Shown here piece after piece: positions 52,943-62,347 of a DNA stretch of 64,000 bases. A model generated the notes under the pieces. That model did no database searches, had not been told where the DNA came from, and worked only from the letters and a program-made list of their open reading frames with translations. A program made the translations under genes and the position numbers. This DNA is from Desulfobulbus oligotrophicus. Lineage in GTDB: Bacteria; Desulfobacterota; Desulfobulbia; Desulfobulbales; Desulfobulbaceae. Position 1 is the first letter of the stretch, and the number at the start of each line of letters is the position of its first letter. The stretch spans positions 973,501 to 1,037,500 of the forward strand of contig NZ_CP054140.1 in the NCBI RefSeq assembly GCF_016446285.1, given 5' to 3'.

Positions 52943-53038
52943 ATGATGAGCATCGTTTTATCTGTTACCTGGGTAATGGTACTGGCTGCCGGTTACTTGC
53001 TGGCTGTTCGTTTTCTGAAAAAGACAGATCTGTTGTGA
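52943..53038 (+). CDS. CydX-like single-helix small protein of cytochrome bd oxidase
   Basis: A 31-codon gene too short for most gene finders. ATG at 52943 (a second ATG follows at 52946) is preceded by the strong ribosome site AGGAGG at 52931-52936, 6 bases away. The sequence begins MMSIVLSVTWVMVLAAGYLL and continues with a basic patch (VRFLKK) before TDLL and a TGA. It is one membrane helix with a positive cytoplasmic end, the plan of CydX/CydS/CbdX-type accessory subunits that stabilise the hemes of cytochrome bd. It starts 73 bases after the cydB stop. Sequence similarity to known CydX is low, so assignment rests on size, helix and place. Confidence 0.75.
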   Translation: MMSIVLSVTWVMVLAAGYLLAVRFLKKTDLL

Positions 53039-53150
53039 TCGCCCTCAAAACGTATCTGAGCGTGACCGGCCTTGTCGGCTGTGGTCACCAGTGGGCAGGT
53101 GCGGAGTATAGCGGCACATGATACCGTGTTGAAAATTACTGTTGATCCGG

Positions 53151-53169
53151 CGGCACTGAACATGTGCCG
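53151..53169 (+). terminator. Small hairpin after the cyd cassette
   Basis: CGGCAC (53151-53156) pairs with GTGCCG (53164-53169) around a 7-base loop in the 195-base gap before the TolC gene. The following ATTTTTCA (53179-53186) is T-rich but ten bases away, so termination is uncertain. Confidence 0.3.
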
Positions 53170-53233
53170 ACAGGCGAGTCATTTTTCAGGGCGTGCATAA
53201 AACCAGACAGGGGCAATGGGGTTGGAGAAATAT

Positions 53234-54640
53234 ATGCAACGGATGGTCGGCGTAATTTTGGTGGTGTTCTTCAGTTTGACCGGGACTGCCCTGGCAGTGA
53301 AACAACCGGTCGTGGCTGACTTGTCTACCACCAAAGTGTTGGATTTGAAGACAGCGCAGGCCCTGGCTCTGGCTGGTAATCCTGATATGGCGGCGGCACT
53401 GACGCGGATTGAACAGGCCAGGGCCAGGGTTCAACAGGCGATGGCTGCCTGGTGGCCGAGTCTTGATGTCAGCGCCTCCGGCTCCAGACAGCGGTTATCC
53501 GACAGAGCATATGATAACAACAGGCTCTTCGCTCGACAGTTGGGCATGACGGTCGATCAGACTGATTCGATCTATCAGTCGGGAGTTGAGGCAACATGGC
53601 TGTTGTTTGACGGGTTTTATCGAACGTTTAAGGAACAGCAGGCGCAGTATGATGAACAGGCGGCAGATGCCGGTATGATTGACAGTCAGCGTCTGCTGGT
53701 CGCAGCAACAGCCGAGGCCTTTCTCAATGCCCAGCTTGCCCAGACCTTTATTGACATTAACCGTGCTGATGAAACCTTTTACACCCAGCAGCTTGAGGAT
53801 GCTCAGAACCGTTTCAAGATCGGCGCCGGGCCCTGGGGAGATGTTTTAAACATCCGGGTGCAGGTCAACTCAGCAAAGAACAGTCTGATCCGATCTCAGC
53901 GCGAATTTGAGGCTGCGGGGTATGGACTGGCGGCACTGTTAGGATTGCCGGAAGCCACCTTGCCGCCGCAGCTTCGTTTGGCTGCTCTGGATCAGGGCGC
54001 GACCCCTCCGGCCGTGACCCAGAGTCCGGAAGTGCTGATACAGGAGGCTTTAGCCAAACGTCCTGATGTCCGGCGTCTGGAGATGGTGGTGAAACAGACG
54101 GAGGCCTCCATGGGCATGTCCAGGGCACCTTTGTATCCCAAGGTCCGGCTGGCCGGTTCGGTTCAAGGTGCCCGTGAAGGGAGTGCCGGCTTATCCAGCC
54201 ACGACTTTGGAAGCACTGTGGGGATGAATATGAGTTGGAATCTCTATGCAGGCGGTGCTGATAAAGCGCGGATGATTGAGGCCGAAGAGGCGAAGAGAGA
54301 GGCAGTGTATACCCTTGCAGGTGTGCGCAATACAGTCGCATCAGAGATCAGGCAGGAGCTGGCGATGCTGGCTGCTGCCGATGAGCAGTTACGTTTGCAG
54401 CGGGAGACGGTGAAACTCGTTGAAGAAAATCGAGATCTGGCAAGAAATGAGTATGAGGCCGGAGAGTCCCCGCTGATACGGTTAAACGAGGCCCAGCGCG
54501 ATCTGGTCGCCACCCACAGCCGTCTGGCTCAGGCTCTGGTCGCCTGTCAGCTGGCAGAACAGCGTTTGGCGGCGGTTACCGGTCGCAACCTGGAGGAATT
54601 CGCACGTAGCAGCAGGGCGGGCAATGACGAAGATCGGTAG
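53234..54640 (+). CDS. TolC-family outer membrane efflux protein
   Basis: Trimeric outer-membrane channel subunit for type I secretion or efflux. From ATG at 53234 (GGAG 6 bases upstream, signal peptide VGVILVVFFSLTGTALA; an ATG at 53216 is also possible) it has about 468 residues. It shows the duplicated helical and barrel pattern of TolC, including LALAGNPDMAAALTRIEQARARV and a second repeat with ALAKRPDVRRLEMVVKQTE (TolC-type helix signature KRPDV). No inner-membrane pump or adaptor gene lies beside it, so its partner is elsewhere. The 3' end overlaps the thioesterase gene by 17 bases. Confidence 0.88.
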   Translation: MQRMVGVILVVFFSLTGTALAVKQPVVADLSTTKVLDLKTAQALALAGNPDMAAALTRIEQARARVQQAMAAWWPSLDVSASGSRQRLSDRAYDNNRLFARQLGMTVDQTDSIYQSGVEATWLLFDGFYRTFKEQQAQYDEQAADAGMIDSQRLLVAATAEAFLNAQLAQTFIDINRADETFYTQQLEDAQNRFKIGAGPWGDVLNIRVQVNSAKNSLIRSQREFEAAGYGLAALLGLPEATLPPQLRLAALDQGATPPAVTQSPEVLIQEALAKRPDVRRLEMVVKQTEASMGMSRAPLYPKVRLAGSVQGAREGSAGLSSHDFGSTVGMNMSWNLYAGGADKARMIEAEEAKREAVYTLAGVRNTVASEIRQELAMLAAADEQLRLQRETVKLVEENRDLARNEYEAGESPLIRLNEAQRDLVATHSRLAQALVACQLAEQRLAAVTGRNLEEFARSSRAGNDEDR

Positions 54641-55049
54641 ACTTGACGTGGTGGTGGAGCCGGCGGTTATTGATGCCAACGGGCACGTTAATAACGTGCA
54701 GTACGTGCAATGGATCCAGGACGCAGCTTTGGCCCATTCCGCTCAACTTGGGTGGCCCTATGAACGATATACTTCAATTGGCCGCACCTGGATTGTTCGT
54801 TCACATACCATTGAGTACTATCATTCAGCCTATGTTGGCGATGAACTCACCATTCTGACCTGGGTCAGCAGCCTGCACAAAATCCGATCGTTACGCAAAT
54901 ACAAGTTCTTCCGGCCTGCAGACGGCAGCCTTTTGGCTGTCGCCTCCACGCTTTTTATATTCTGCGATCTGCAGACCGGCAAGCCGGTTTCCATACCCCA
55001 GGAGATTCAGGCGGTGTATACGGTGCTTGACGTTGCCGATGAACCCTGA
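54624..55049 (+). CDS. Acyl-CoA thioesterase, 4HBT/YbgC-like
   Basis: Hot-dog fold thioesterase, hydrolysing an acyl-CoA. The 141 residues have the active-site signature VIDANGHVNNVQYVQWIQD, with the Asp of the 4-hydroxybenzoyl-CoA thioesterase family and the His-Val-Asn that follows. VRSHTIEYYHSAYVGDELTI is the second typical strand. The ATG at 54624 lies in the end of the TolC gene, so it is translated from the same message. Substrate unknown; YbgC-type enzymes often act on short chains or on Tol-Pal linked acyl groups. Confidence 0.85.
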   Translation: MTKIGRLDVVVEPAVIDANGHVNNVQYVQWIQDAALAHSAQLGWPYERYTSIGRTWIVRSHTIEYYHSAYVGDELTILTWVSSLHKIRSLRKYKFFRPADGSLLAVASTLFIFCDLQTGKPVSIPQEIQAVYTVLDVADEP

Positions 55050-55054
55050 TCCTT

Positions 55055-55555
55055 TCACTTCTCTGCTGATAACTGCACAAACGAAGAGTCCGGAATATTT
55101 GGTGCAAAGAAATTACGGAACTGAATAATCCCCTGACGATCGGCAATGATGATGGTTGGTACGCCCTGGAGGCCGTATTTACCCGCAATGGTGCCGGAAC
55201 CGTCGAAATATGCTCTGTAGGTCATACCGGTTTTGCGGACAAAGTTTTGTGCCCGCTCAACAGTGTCATTGAAACCAACGTTAACAGCGACAAATTCCAT
55301 GCCGCGCTGTTGGAACTTGTCGGCCAGGGCATTGATTTTCGGGACTTCAGACTTGCAGGTCTGGCACCAGGATGTCCAGAAGACGAGCATGATGGGTTTG
55401 GTGCCGATGCTGTCTTGTAAATCATAGGACTCACCATTGAGATCGATTCCCTTGAACGGGATCAGTGGTTCCCCCACTTGTGCCGCCCACACAGGCGTAG
55501 AGAGGAAAAGAAGAAGGCACAGTCTGACGATGGTTCGGATAAGGATGTTGTTCAT
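55055..55555 (-). CDS. TlpA/ResA-like thioredoxin, exported
   Basis: Thiol-disulfide oxidoreductase of the periplasm. The 166 residues start with a signal peptide (about 1-24, IVRLCLLLFLSTPVWA) and have the thioredoxin active site WCQTC (Cys64, Cys67), the PTIIIADRQG cis-Pro segment and the typical beta-alpha fold. It converges on the thioesterase gene (5 bases apart) and lies 45 bases downstream of the CcdA-like gene on the same strand, which is the expected electron donor. Role in cytochrome c maturation or protein disulfide repair is inferred. Confidence 0.88.
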   Translation of the reverse strand: MNNILIRTIVRLCLLLFLSTPVWAAQVGEPLIPFKGIDLNGESYDLQDSIGTKPIMLVFWTSWCQTCKSEVPKINALADKFQQRGMEFVAVNVGFNDTVERAQNFVRKTGMTYRAYFDGSGTIAGKYGLQGVPTIIIADRQGIIQFRNFFAPNIPDSSFVQLSAEK

Positions 55556-55600
55556 AATGATTCCGGACAGGAAGAAACTGAAGGATGCAGCCGTGATCGC

Positions 55601-56299
55601 TCAGAGAAACAGCGCACCGGCTTTGATGAAAAAATATTGGGCAATGACAAGCATACCTATCCCTATGGTTTTCTTGATGGTCACCATCCATGATCCCGAG
55701 CGGGGCAGGGAGGTCAGGAAGCTTGAAAAGGTACCCACACCGACGAGCAGGACACCCATTCCCAGGGAAAATACAAAGAGCAGTAACCCTCCGGTCAGCA
55801 TGCTCTGCGATGAGGCTGTATAAATTAACAGGCTCCCCAGGATGGGAGTGGTACAGGGGCCGGCCACCAGAGCTGAAGACATGCCGGCAATGAAGAGGCC
55901 GACGAATCCGATCCGTTTTGAGAGAAGTGAGCCCGGCAATGTCGGTAACTGGACCGCGTCGAGCATGACCAGACCAAAAAACAGGATCACATTTCCCACG
56001 ATCAGGAAGGTCCAGGGGTTGGTGTTGATGCTCCCAAAAAAGCTGCCGGTAGCGGCGGCAAAGATACCAAGTGCCGCATAGGTGCAGGCCATACCGGCTA
56101 CATAGATCAGTGAAAGGGAAAAACCCCGCCATTTGGAGCCGCCGACATTTGCATGACCAATGATCCCGGCGGTTATGGGAATCATCGGGTAGATGCAGGG
56201 TGTCAGGCTGGCGAGAATGCCGCCGGCAAAGGCAAGGAAGAGCGAAATCAACAGGGATGACTGCAGGTATGTATCAAACTGCCCTATTAAGATATCCAT
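55601..56299 (-). CDS. CcdA/DsbD-beta-like membrane thiol electron carrier
   Basis: Moves reducing power from cytoplasmic thioredoxin across the inner membrane to periplasmic thiol proteins. The 232 residues have about six helices, with the two active cysteines in SLTPCIYPMIPITAGIIGH (first) and LVAGPCTTPILGSLL (fourth), both flanked by the conserved prolines. Start ATG at 56299. Its gene is directly upstream of the TlpA-like gene, a common CcdA-TlpA/ResA pairing. Confidence 0.9.
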   Translation of the reverse strand: MDILIGQFDTYLQSSLLISLFLAFAGGILASLTPCIYPMIPITAGIIGHANVGGSKWRGFSLSLIYVAGMACTYAALGIFAAATGSFFGSINTNPWTFLIVGNVILFFGLVMLDAVQLPTLPGSLLSKRIGFVGLFIAGMSSALVAGPCTTPILGSLLIYTASSQSMLTGGLLLFVFSLGMGVLLVGVGTFSSFLTSLPRSGSWMVTIKKTIGIGMLVIAQYFFIKAGALFL

Positions 56300-56455
56300 G
56301 ATCTGTTTTTTATCTTTTGATGAGAGTGCCTCTCAAGGATAATCCGCGCAACCAGGAAGTAAAGGGGGAAGTTCATTGTCAGGCAGTGCGGAAATGCCGC
56401 CCATCTTTTGAACAGTCATTACCTGTCGGAACCCGGGTTTCATACTTGCCGGCGG

Positions 56456-58093
56456 TTATGCCTGGACAGATTCGGCTGATCCGATCAAGGCGGCACCTAT
56501 GGCATTGCCAACCTCGTAGTGCTTCGGAAAGGTGGCCGTTGTTCCCAGGCGTGCAGCAACGTTGGGGAGAAAGCAGCGGGCTGCCGCGCCGATGGCGATG
56601 ATCGGTAGTTTAAGTTCAAAACGAACGGAAAAAAGGTCATTATCCAGGCGGTTGAGAAAGTGAGCGCTGTTGCCTTCTACCCAGATAGAACGGGCAAGAT
56701 AGGTTAAGATGGCCTTTTCTATGGCAGTTTCGGTCTTTTCGATCACCCGTCGGCAGAAGTCTGTGGTGTCAGTCCCGACTGTGCCACCCAAAAGACGAGC
56801 AGCCTGTCGGCTTACTCCGGCATTACCGATCTGAAGTAGTCCTAAGGCATGGAGAGCGTCAGTGGGGGTGAATCCGGCAACAGTGATGTGCTGGAGAAAC
56901 AACAGGCGTTCCAGGCGTTTTTCGAGAAGGATGCCGCGAATACCTGTCTGATCCGCTAGAGTACGCGGTGTGGCCGGACCATGTGTTGCAAGAAAGCTGA
57001 GCAGCACATCTTGTGCAATCAGCTCGCGGCTGAGACCCTTTACCGGCAGCACGAGGGTATCGTCTCCGCCGGTCAGCCACTGCCCGGGGTCGGGCAGGTC
57101 CATTGTCATGGCCAGGGGATGGACACGTGTGGTCGTTAAGGAGACTGTCCTGTCGGGTCCGCACAGGACATGTGTGTCACCACCGATACCGGCGGTGTAC
57201 ATGTCCACTGCTTCAACATGGGTCTGCCATTGGCCGATGGTACAGCCGTCTTTGCTCAGCAGAGGCTGACCGTCTTTTATTAAACAGACATCCGTGGTGG
57301 TGCCGCCGACATCGACCACAAGTGCTGAACGCAAACCGCTGGTGGTTCCAAAGCAGGCGGTTGCCGCCGGTCCGCTGGCCATGGTGATGGCGGCACGGTC
57401 AGCTATGTGCTCAAGAGCTTCACCTTTGCCGTTGCCACAGATCATGATGACCGGACAGTTGAGTCCTGTCGTTGTCATGGACCGTTGAATCGAGTCCAGG
57501 AATTCGGTCATTAAGGGCATGAGTCTGGCATGAAGACACGCTGTTGCCGAGCGTTCGAGAACTCCGGAATGGGTGGAGACCAGATGTGAGCAGAAAACAG
57601 GCTTGGGGTCGATTAAACGGATAGCCTCCCTGACAACCAGCTCATGGGTCGGGTTTTTTATCGACATGGTGCCACAGACAGCATAGCTGTCCACTTCCGT
57701 GATGAGTCCCGGCAGGGTGTCGACCAACCGTTCAAGATCAAGGGGCTCATCTTCCTGGCCGGTTATGGTATGGCCGCCTTTGAGATAGATGTTGGCAACA
57801 ACCGGCAATCTGAAAGGACGAACCGTGCCAAGTACAAACAGGGCAACTCTGGCCCCCCGGTTTTCAACCACAGCGTTGGTGGCCAGTGTTGTGGACACGG
57901 CAAGACAGGTAATCTCTGCAGTGTTTACCCCGGCTTGCAGCAGACCGGCCAGGGCTGTGCCGACACCGATGCTCAGATCGTGGCTGGTGGTCCGTTCTTT
58001 GCGCCAGGCAACCATTTCTTTGGTCTGATTGTTCAGGAGAACAGCATCTGTATACGTGCCGCCGGTATCAATGCCTATGGAGTATGTGCTCAT
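56456..58093 (-). CDS. Hydantoinase/oxoprolinase family protein (HyuA-like)
   Basis: ASKHA-fold ATP-dependent amidohydrolase family. From the ATG at 58091-58093 (545 residues) it opens with SIGIDTGGTYTDAVLL, the first phosphate motif. LAVSTTLATNAVVENRGARV and ALVVDVGGTTTDVCLI follow, the two other family signatures. At 545 residues it is shorter than the fused 5-oxoprolinase and near stand-alone hydantoinase A proteins (550-700). No hydantoinase B gene is next to it, so activity on hydantoins or oxoproline is uncertain. The frame opens 26 codons earlier but without support. It lies 186 bases downstream of the phospholipase D gene. Confidence 0.85.
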   Translation of the reverse strand: MSTYSIGIDTGGTYTDAVLLNNQTKEMVAWRKERTTSHDLSIGVGTALAGLLQAGVNTAEITCLAVSTTLATNAVVENRGARVALFVLGTVRPFRLPVVANIYLKGGHTITGQEDEPLDLERLVDTLPGLITEVDSYAVCGTMSIKNPTHELVVREAIRLIDPKPVFCSHLVSTHSGVLERSATACLHARLMPLMTEFLDSIQRSMTTTGLNCPVIMICGNGKGEALEHIADRAAITMASGPAATACFGTTSGLRSALVVDVGGTTTDVCLIKDGQPLLSKDGCTIGQWQTHVEAVDMYTAGIGGDTHVLCGPDRTVSLTTTRVHPLAMTMDLPDPGQWLTGGDDTLVLPVKGLSRELIAQDVLLSFLATHGPATPRTLADQTGIRGILLEKRLERLLFLQHITVAGFTPTDALHALGLLQIGNAGVSRQAARLLGGTVGTDTTDFCRRVIEKTETAIEKAILTYLARSIWVEGNSAHFLNRLDNDLFSVRFELKLPIIAIGAAARCFLPNVAARLGTTATFPKHYEVGNAIGAALIGSAESVQA

Positions 58094-58278
58094 AGAAGTA
58101 AGAGAATGCGTTTGAAAACACTTGGAGTAGGTATTGGTCTCGTGCCTGTACCCGTTGAAGCCCCTGGACAATCGTGGTCATTGGATCGCTGTTGGATACC
58201 ACCGGCTCAATGGAAAAGCAAGCACAGTGTGTCTGACGTGGCCGGGTCGCAGTGTCCTCCGCTGTTGGCTGGCATGCT

Positions 58279-59457
58279 TTACAGCAGGTGACGCAGTGGC
58301 GTTAACAGCCACTTCAGTATTTTTTCCATCCTGGTGAGACGGATAGTGTGCTCAAGATCGACCCGGGTAGATTTTTTTAATTCTTCGTCGATTAAGTCAC
58401 TTATCTGTGTACCAAAGGTGTGGTTGTCAATAATGACGTTTATTTCAAAGTTACGATAAAAACTCCGATAATCGAAATTCGCCGAGCCCAGGGTCACCCA
58501 GTGTTCATCAATAAGCATGACCTTGGCATGCAGGATGGTTCCCTGGCGGGTATAAATTTCGACACCGGCCTCGGACAGGGGTTCAAGATAGGCGAGGCTG
58601 AATTTCTGGACAATCGGTACATCACTGATCGAAGGCAGAATGACCTGTACCCTGGCACCGCGGTTGACCGCACGGAGCAGGGAGCGAACTATCCTCGGCC
58701 CTGGAAGAAAGTACGGCGTCATAATGCGGATTCTATGGACAGCTCCGGCCATGGCGAGACGAAAGGAGTTGCGGATAAGTGGTTGGGTGTGGTGAGGCGA
58801 GCCGTTGACAATGATGACGTTTGCGTCTCCGGCGGGATCGGGCGATGTGTGGACCGGCCGCTTTGTAAAGGGACCTTTTTCCTGCTCCCAGGTTTGCCAG
58901 AAAAGTCGGTGCAGTTCGGCAGCAGCCGGGCCATCCATGCGCATACCAACATCACGCCATCGTTCCAGGCTGTCGCCAAAGCCGGAATACTCATCACCGA
59001 TGTTGAGACCGCCCAGAAAAGCGATGGACCCGTCAATGACAGTCATCTTGCGGTGGTTCCGCAGGTCGAGCCAGCGCAGCTTCGAAAATGCCGGCCTGTT
59101 AAAAGCCAGGCAGTGCACGCCCTGATCCTGTAGTTGCCTGAAAAATGACGCCTGAGTGTCAAAACAGCCGATGGCATCGTAAATGAGTGAAACGTGTACA
59201 CCGCGCTGCACAGCCTTGATCAGGCTTTGTGCAAAAGTCTGACCGGTGTGATCGTTTCTGATGAGATAGTATTCGGCGCAGACAGAGGTGACAGCCTCGT
59301 TGACAGCCTGGAAGAGTGCCGGAAAAAAATCTCCGCCATGCGGAAGGAGAACAACGTTGTTATGATAAAACCCGACCACATTGGGGTCATCCTTGATGCG
59401 GGCCATGAGCCCTTTCAGGCGAAGTCGCTGTACAAGAGTGTGTCGGGAAATTTTCAT
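58279..59457 (-). CDS. Phospholipase D-like cardiolipin synthase (ClsB-like)
   Basis: Transfers phosphatidyl groups in cardiolipin synthesis. The 392 residues carry two HKD motifs: HRKMTVIDG and HAKVMLIDE, each with His, Lys and Asp, then SANFDYRS. There is no N-terminal membrane helix, as in ClsB (413 residues) and unlike ClsA. Start ATG at 59455-59457. The C-terminus (KILKWLLTPLRHLL) is amphipathic and probably binds the membrane. It is read in the opposite direction to the small GNAT-like gene. Confidence 0.88.
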   Translation of the reverse strand: MKISRHTLVQRLRLKGLMARIKDDPNVVGFYHNNVVLLPHGGDFFPALFQAVNEAVTSVCAEYYLIRNDHTGQTFAQSLIKAVQRGVHVSLIYDAIGCFDTQASFFRQLQDQGVHCLAFNRPAFSKLRWLDLRNHRKMTVIDGSIAFLGGLNIGDEYSGFGDSLERWRDVGMRMDGPAAAELHRLFWQTWEQEKGPFTKRPVHTSPDPAGDANVIIVNGSPHHTQPLIRNSFRLAMAGAVHRIRIMTPYFLPGPRIVRSLLRAVNRGARVQVILPSISDVPIVQKFSLAYLEPLSEAGVEIYTRQGTILHAKVMLIDEHWVTLGSANFDYRSFYRNFEINVIIDNHTFGTQISDLIDEELKKSTRVDLEHTIRLTRMEKILKWLLTPLRHLL

Positions 59458-59622
59458 TGTCGTTGAGTACGGGTATGTATGCTCCGGTCAGTCGGCTGTC
59501 ACTGTACCATAGAATCAGATGAAGAAAAAGCAGAGGCCGGTTCTCGTTCTTTGTTGCTTCTCAGCGTGAAGAGATTAAAAAGTGTATCCATATACGTTGA
59601 TTATTTTACCGTGGAGGTGGTA

Positions 59623-59907
59623 ATGGCAAACGAACCGATAAAAAATGACCTGATGCACCGCTATGAATTGCATCTTGACGGGAAGACGGCACTGCTGGTC
59701 TATGAACTGCGGAACAACGATACAGTGGTGTTTACGCATACCTTTGTGCCGCCGGAGTTGCGTGGAAAAAATGTGGCGGCCATTCTGACACGATTTGCGC
59801 TGGACGATGTCCGCAGCCAGGGGAAAAAGGTGGTACCGCAGTGCTCGTATGCAGCTGCTTTTTTAGAAAGAAACAAGGAGTATGAGGAGCTTGCGGTCAA
59901 ACCATAG
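59623..59907 (+). CDS. Small GNAT-like N-acetyltransferase (YjdJ/COG2388 type)
   Basis: The ATG at 59623 has GGAGG at 59613-59617 upstream. The 94 residues contain a minimal acetyl-CoA fold with FTHTFVPPELRGKNVAAILTRFAL (the PP.LRG.G motif A of this family) and a C-terminal CSYAAAFL. Acceptor unknown. The frame can be opened 48 codons earlier (59479) but that part has no ribosome site. Confidence 0.85.
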   Translation: MANEPIKNDLMHRYELHLDGKTALLVYELRNNDTVVFTHTFVPPELRGKNVAAILTRFALDDVRSQGKKVVPQCSYAAAFLERNKEYEELAVKP

Positions 59908-60268
59908 GTAAGCACCTGTCCATTGATTTTTTCAAAAGTTATCCGTCTCAGGCCTGTGTCCCCGCATCTGTTTTGTACTGGTCATGACGCTGTGACTACG
60001 TATCGTATTATTGAATATCATTCGCAGCCTTCGCGCAGATTTTATGGAGATCTGCGCAAGATGCGTTGAATTATTGTGAGCAAGCAGGTATATCCTACCG
60101 GATGCATTGGGCAGGCTTTTTTCGCCCGGGAGATTTGCAGCCCGTTCCCTTCTGTGTACTGTTATCTGCTGCGGAGCCTGCTTCAAACCGTCTGTAGCAT
60201 CATCTTCTTCAAATAAGATCCTGGGCTCAACATTATAAAACAGCCGTGCAGAGCTTCATGGCGCGGCA
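59908..60268. other. Intergenic region upstream of the polysaccharide genes
   Basis: About 360 bases. GCGCAGAT (60033-60040) and ATCTGCGC (60050-60057) form a perfect 8-base hairpin with a 9-base loop. A minus-strand frame of 84 codons has no motif and is rejected. I could not identify a promoter with confidence. Confidence 0.5.
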
Positions 60269-62290
60269 GTGCGGCTGACTGTCAATACCGTCTTTTTGGT
60301 ACCTCCTTTGTTTGCACTACGAACACACATCACACTTCTTCACACCCTGGTGAAGAATCCGAAGTTCTGGCTTATCTTTGTGGTTGATGCGTTACTCATC
60401 ATCCTGGCGCATTATCTCGCCTATGCCATACGTTTTGAGACTTTTTTACAGGGAGAAGTATTTCGACAGTTTGCCGGTCTGCTTCCTCTGATTCTTGGGA
60501 TCAAGCTCCCCTGTTTTTACCTGTTCGGCCTGTATCGCGGCATGTGGCGGTATACGAGCATCAATGATGTTGTGAACGTCCTGCTGGCCACGCTTTTTTC
60601 TTCGGCTCTGGTCGTGCTTGTGCTGTTGTTCAGTCAGCGTTTTCTTGGTTTTTCACGGTCAGTGTTTTTGCTGGACATGGTTTTTACATTTGGCAGCATT
60701 GCCGGGCATCGGGTTCTGATCCGTTTTCTGTATCTTCGTCGCGGATCGGTTTATGACGTCTTTACAACAGGTTTTCGACCGGAAGAAAGACGCCTGCTGT
60801 TGATAGGGGCTGGAGACGCTACGGATCGTATCTTAAAAGAACTTCGTGATAACAATTTGTTGCGATACATGGCAGTGGGCATTGTCGATGATGACCCTGA
60901 GAAAACCGGCATGAGGCTCCATGGGGTGCCGGTCCTTGGTCTGATCGATGACCTGCAGGCCCATGCCCAGCGGGTAAAGGCCCAGGAGATCCTCATCAGT
61001 GCAATGGTGATTGATAAGGACAGGATGCGGCGGCTGGTAACACTGTGTCAACAGACTCGTTTACCGTTTAAAGTTTTACCCACCATCGGTGAGCTGCTCG
61101 GCGGTGGCATCTCGATCCGCTCCATGCGGGACATCTCGTACAAGGATCTGCTGGGCAGAGAGGAGGTCCGGCTGGAACAGGAGAAGATCGGCGGTTATCT
61201 GACCGGCAAAACAGTGCTGATCACCGGAGCAGGCGGGTCCATCGGGTCTGAACTGTGCCGTCAGATTCTCCGTTTCGCTCCTGGTTTGATTGTCCTGTTT
61301 GATGCCGGCGAGGAAAATCTGTATCGGGTACAGATGGAGTTGCGGCATGAGCACGAAAACATCGCTACCACGGCTGTCCTTGGCAAAGTTCAGGATATGC
61401 GATTGATCAATGCGATTTTCAAGCGGCATCAGCCAACAGTGGTCTTTCATACGGCAGCGTATAAACACGTGCCCCTGGTCGAGCGAAATCCATGGCAGGC
61501 AGTGGATAATAATATTGTCGGTACCCAACTCTTAATGGAGGCGGCCATTGTTTATGGAGTGGAACGATTTGTTCTGGTCTCCAGCGACAAAGCCGTCCGG
61601 CCGACGAATGTCATGGGGGCTTCCAAGCGGGTGACCGAGTTGCTGATGTCGGCCTACAACAGCCACTGCTGGGATGGTTGTGTCAGTTCACCCTGGCAGC
61701 GGGTGCTGCAGAATAAGGGACAAAGGGGGGCCGGTAAGGTGCCGGCCAGCCACGGTACTCGATTTATGGGGGTACGATTCGGCAATGTTCTTGGTTCGTC
61801 CGGTTCTGTTCTGCCTTTGTTTAAACGACAGATAGAAAGAGGGGGGCCGGTGACCGTGACTCATCCGGAGGTGACCCGTTATTTCATGTCTGCTGAAGAG
61901 GCGGCTCAGCTTATTTTACAAAGCGGTGCCATGGGGGAAGGCGGTGAAATTTTTATCCTGAAGATGGGTGAACCGGTGAAGATTGCCGATATGGCCCGGG
62001 AGTTGATCAGGCTGACCGGTCGTGAGCCGGATAATGATATTGCCATTCGGTATATCGGGTTGCGTGCCGGTGAAAAACTCTACGAAGAGTTGATCACTGC
62101 AGGCGAGGGTATTGTTCCCACCGGTCATGAAAAAATTATGGTGCTGCGCGGTCAGCAACCACATGATTGTCAACAGTTACGTGACCAGCTCGAAGCTTTG
62201 CAGGAACAGGCAAAAAGTCTGGACAGCAGGGGGATTAAAGAGACGTTGAAAAGTATTGTACCGGAGTATGTGCCGGACTACAGTGTGTGA
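60269..62290 (+). CDS. Membrane UDP-sugar 4,6-dehydratase (FlaA1/WbpM/CapD type)
   Basis: Makes a 4-keto-6-deoxy sugar nucleotide, first step of bacillosamine- or FucNAc-type sugars. The N-terminal 150 residues hold about four membrane helices (FWLIFVVDALLIILAHYLAY). Then a Rossmann domain with LLIGAGDATDRIL, and the dehydratase domain with TGAGGSIGSELCRQIL, FHTAAYKHVPLVE and SSDKAVRPTNVMGASKR (Ser-Met-Lys type catalytic triad), and VRFGNVLGSSGSVLPLF. An insertion of about 20 residues (including CWDGCVSSPW) lies between the catalytic Lys and VRFGN. Start GTG at 60269 has no ribosome site; GTG at 60350 is an alternative. Length 673 fits WbpM-like proteins. Confidence 0.9.
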   Translation: MRLTVNTVFLVPPLFALRTHITLLHTLVKNPKFWLIFVVDALLIILAHYLAYAIRFETFLQGEVFRQFAGLLPLILGIKLPCFYLFGLYRGMWRYTSINDVVNVLLATLFSSALVVLVLLFSQRFLGFSRSVFLLDMVFTFGSIAGHRVLIRFLYLRRGSVYDVFTTGFRPEERRLLLIGAGDATDRILKELRDNNLLRYMAVGIVDDDPEKTGMRLHGVPVLGLIDDLQAHAQRVKAQEILISAMVIDKDRMRRLVTLCQQTRLPFKVLPTIGELLGGGISIRSMRDISYKDLLGREEVRLEQEKIGGYLTGKTVLITGAGGSIGSELCRQILRFAPGLIVLFDAGEENLYRVQMELRHEHENIATTAVLGKVQDMRLINAIFKRHQPTVVFHTAAYKHVPLVERNPWQAVDNNIVGTQLLMEAAIVYGVERFVLVSSDKAVRPTNVMGASKRVTELLMSAYNSHCWDGCVSSPWQRVLQNKGQRGAGKVPASHGTRFMGVRFGNVLGSSGSVLPLFKRQIERGGPVTVTHPEVTRYFMSAEEAAQLILQSGAMGEGGEIFILKMGEPVKIADMARELIRLTGREPDNDIAIRYIGLRAGEKLYEELITAGEGIVPTGHEKIMVLRGQQPHDCQQLRDQLEALQEQAKSLDSRGIKETLKSIVPEYVPDYSV

Positions 62291-62347
62291 TCGTTCGTTT
62301 CTTTAGGGCTGCATTCCATTATTTTTTTTACAGCAGGAAGGCGTTTT

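Noticed and set aside
59932-60186. 84-codon minus-strand frame before the WbpM-like gene
   Set aside because: No motif or ribosome site; a hairpin lies inside it.
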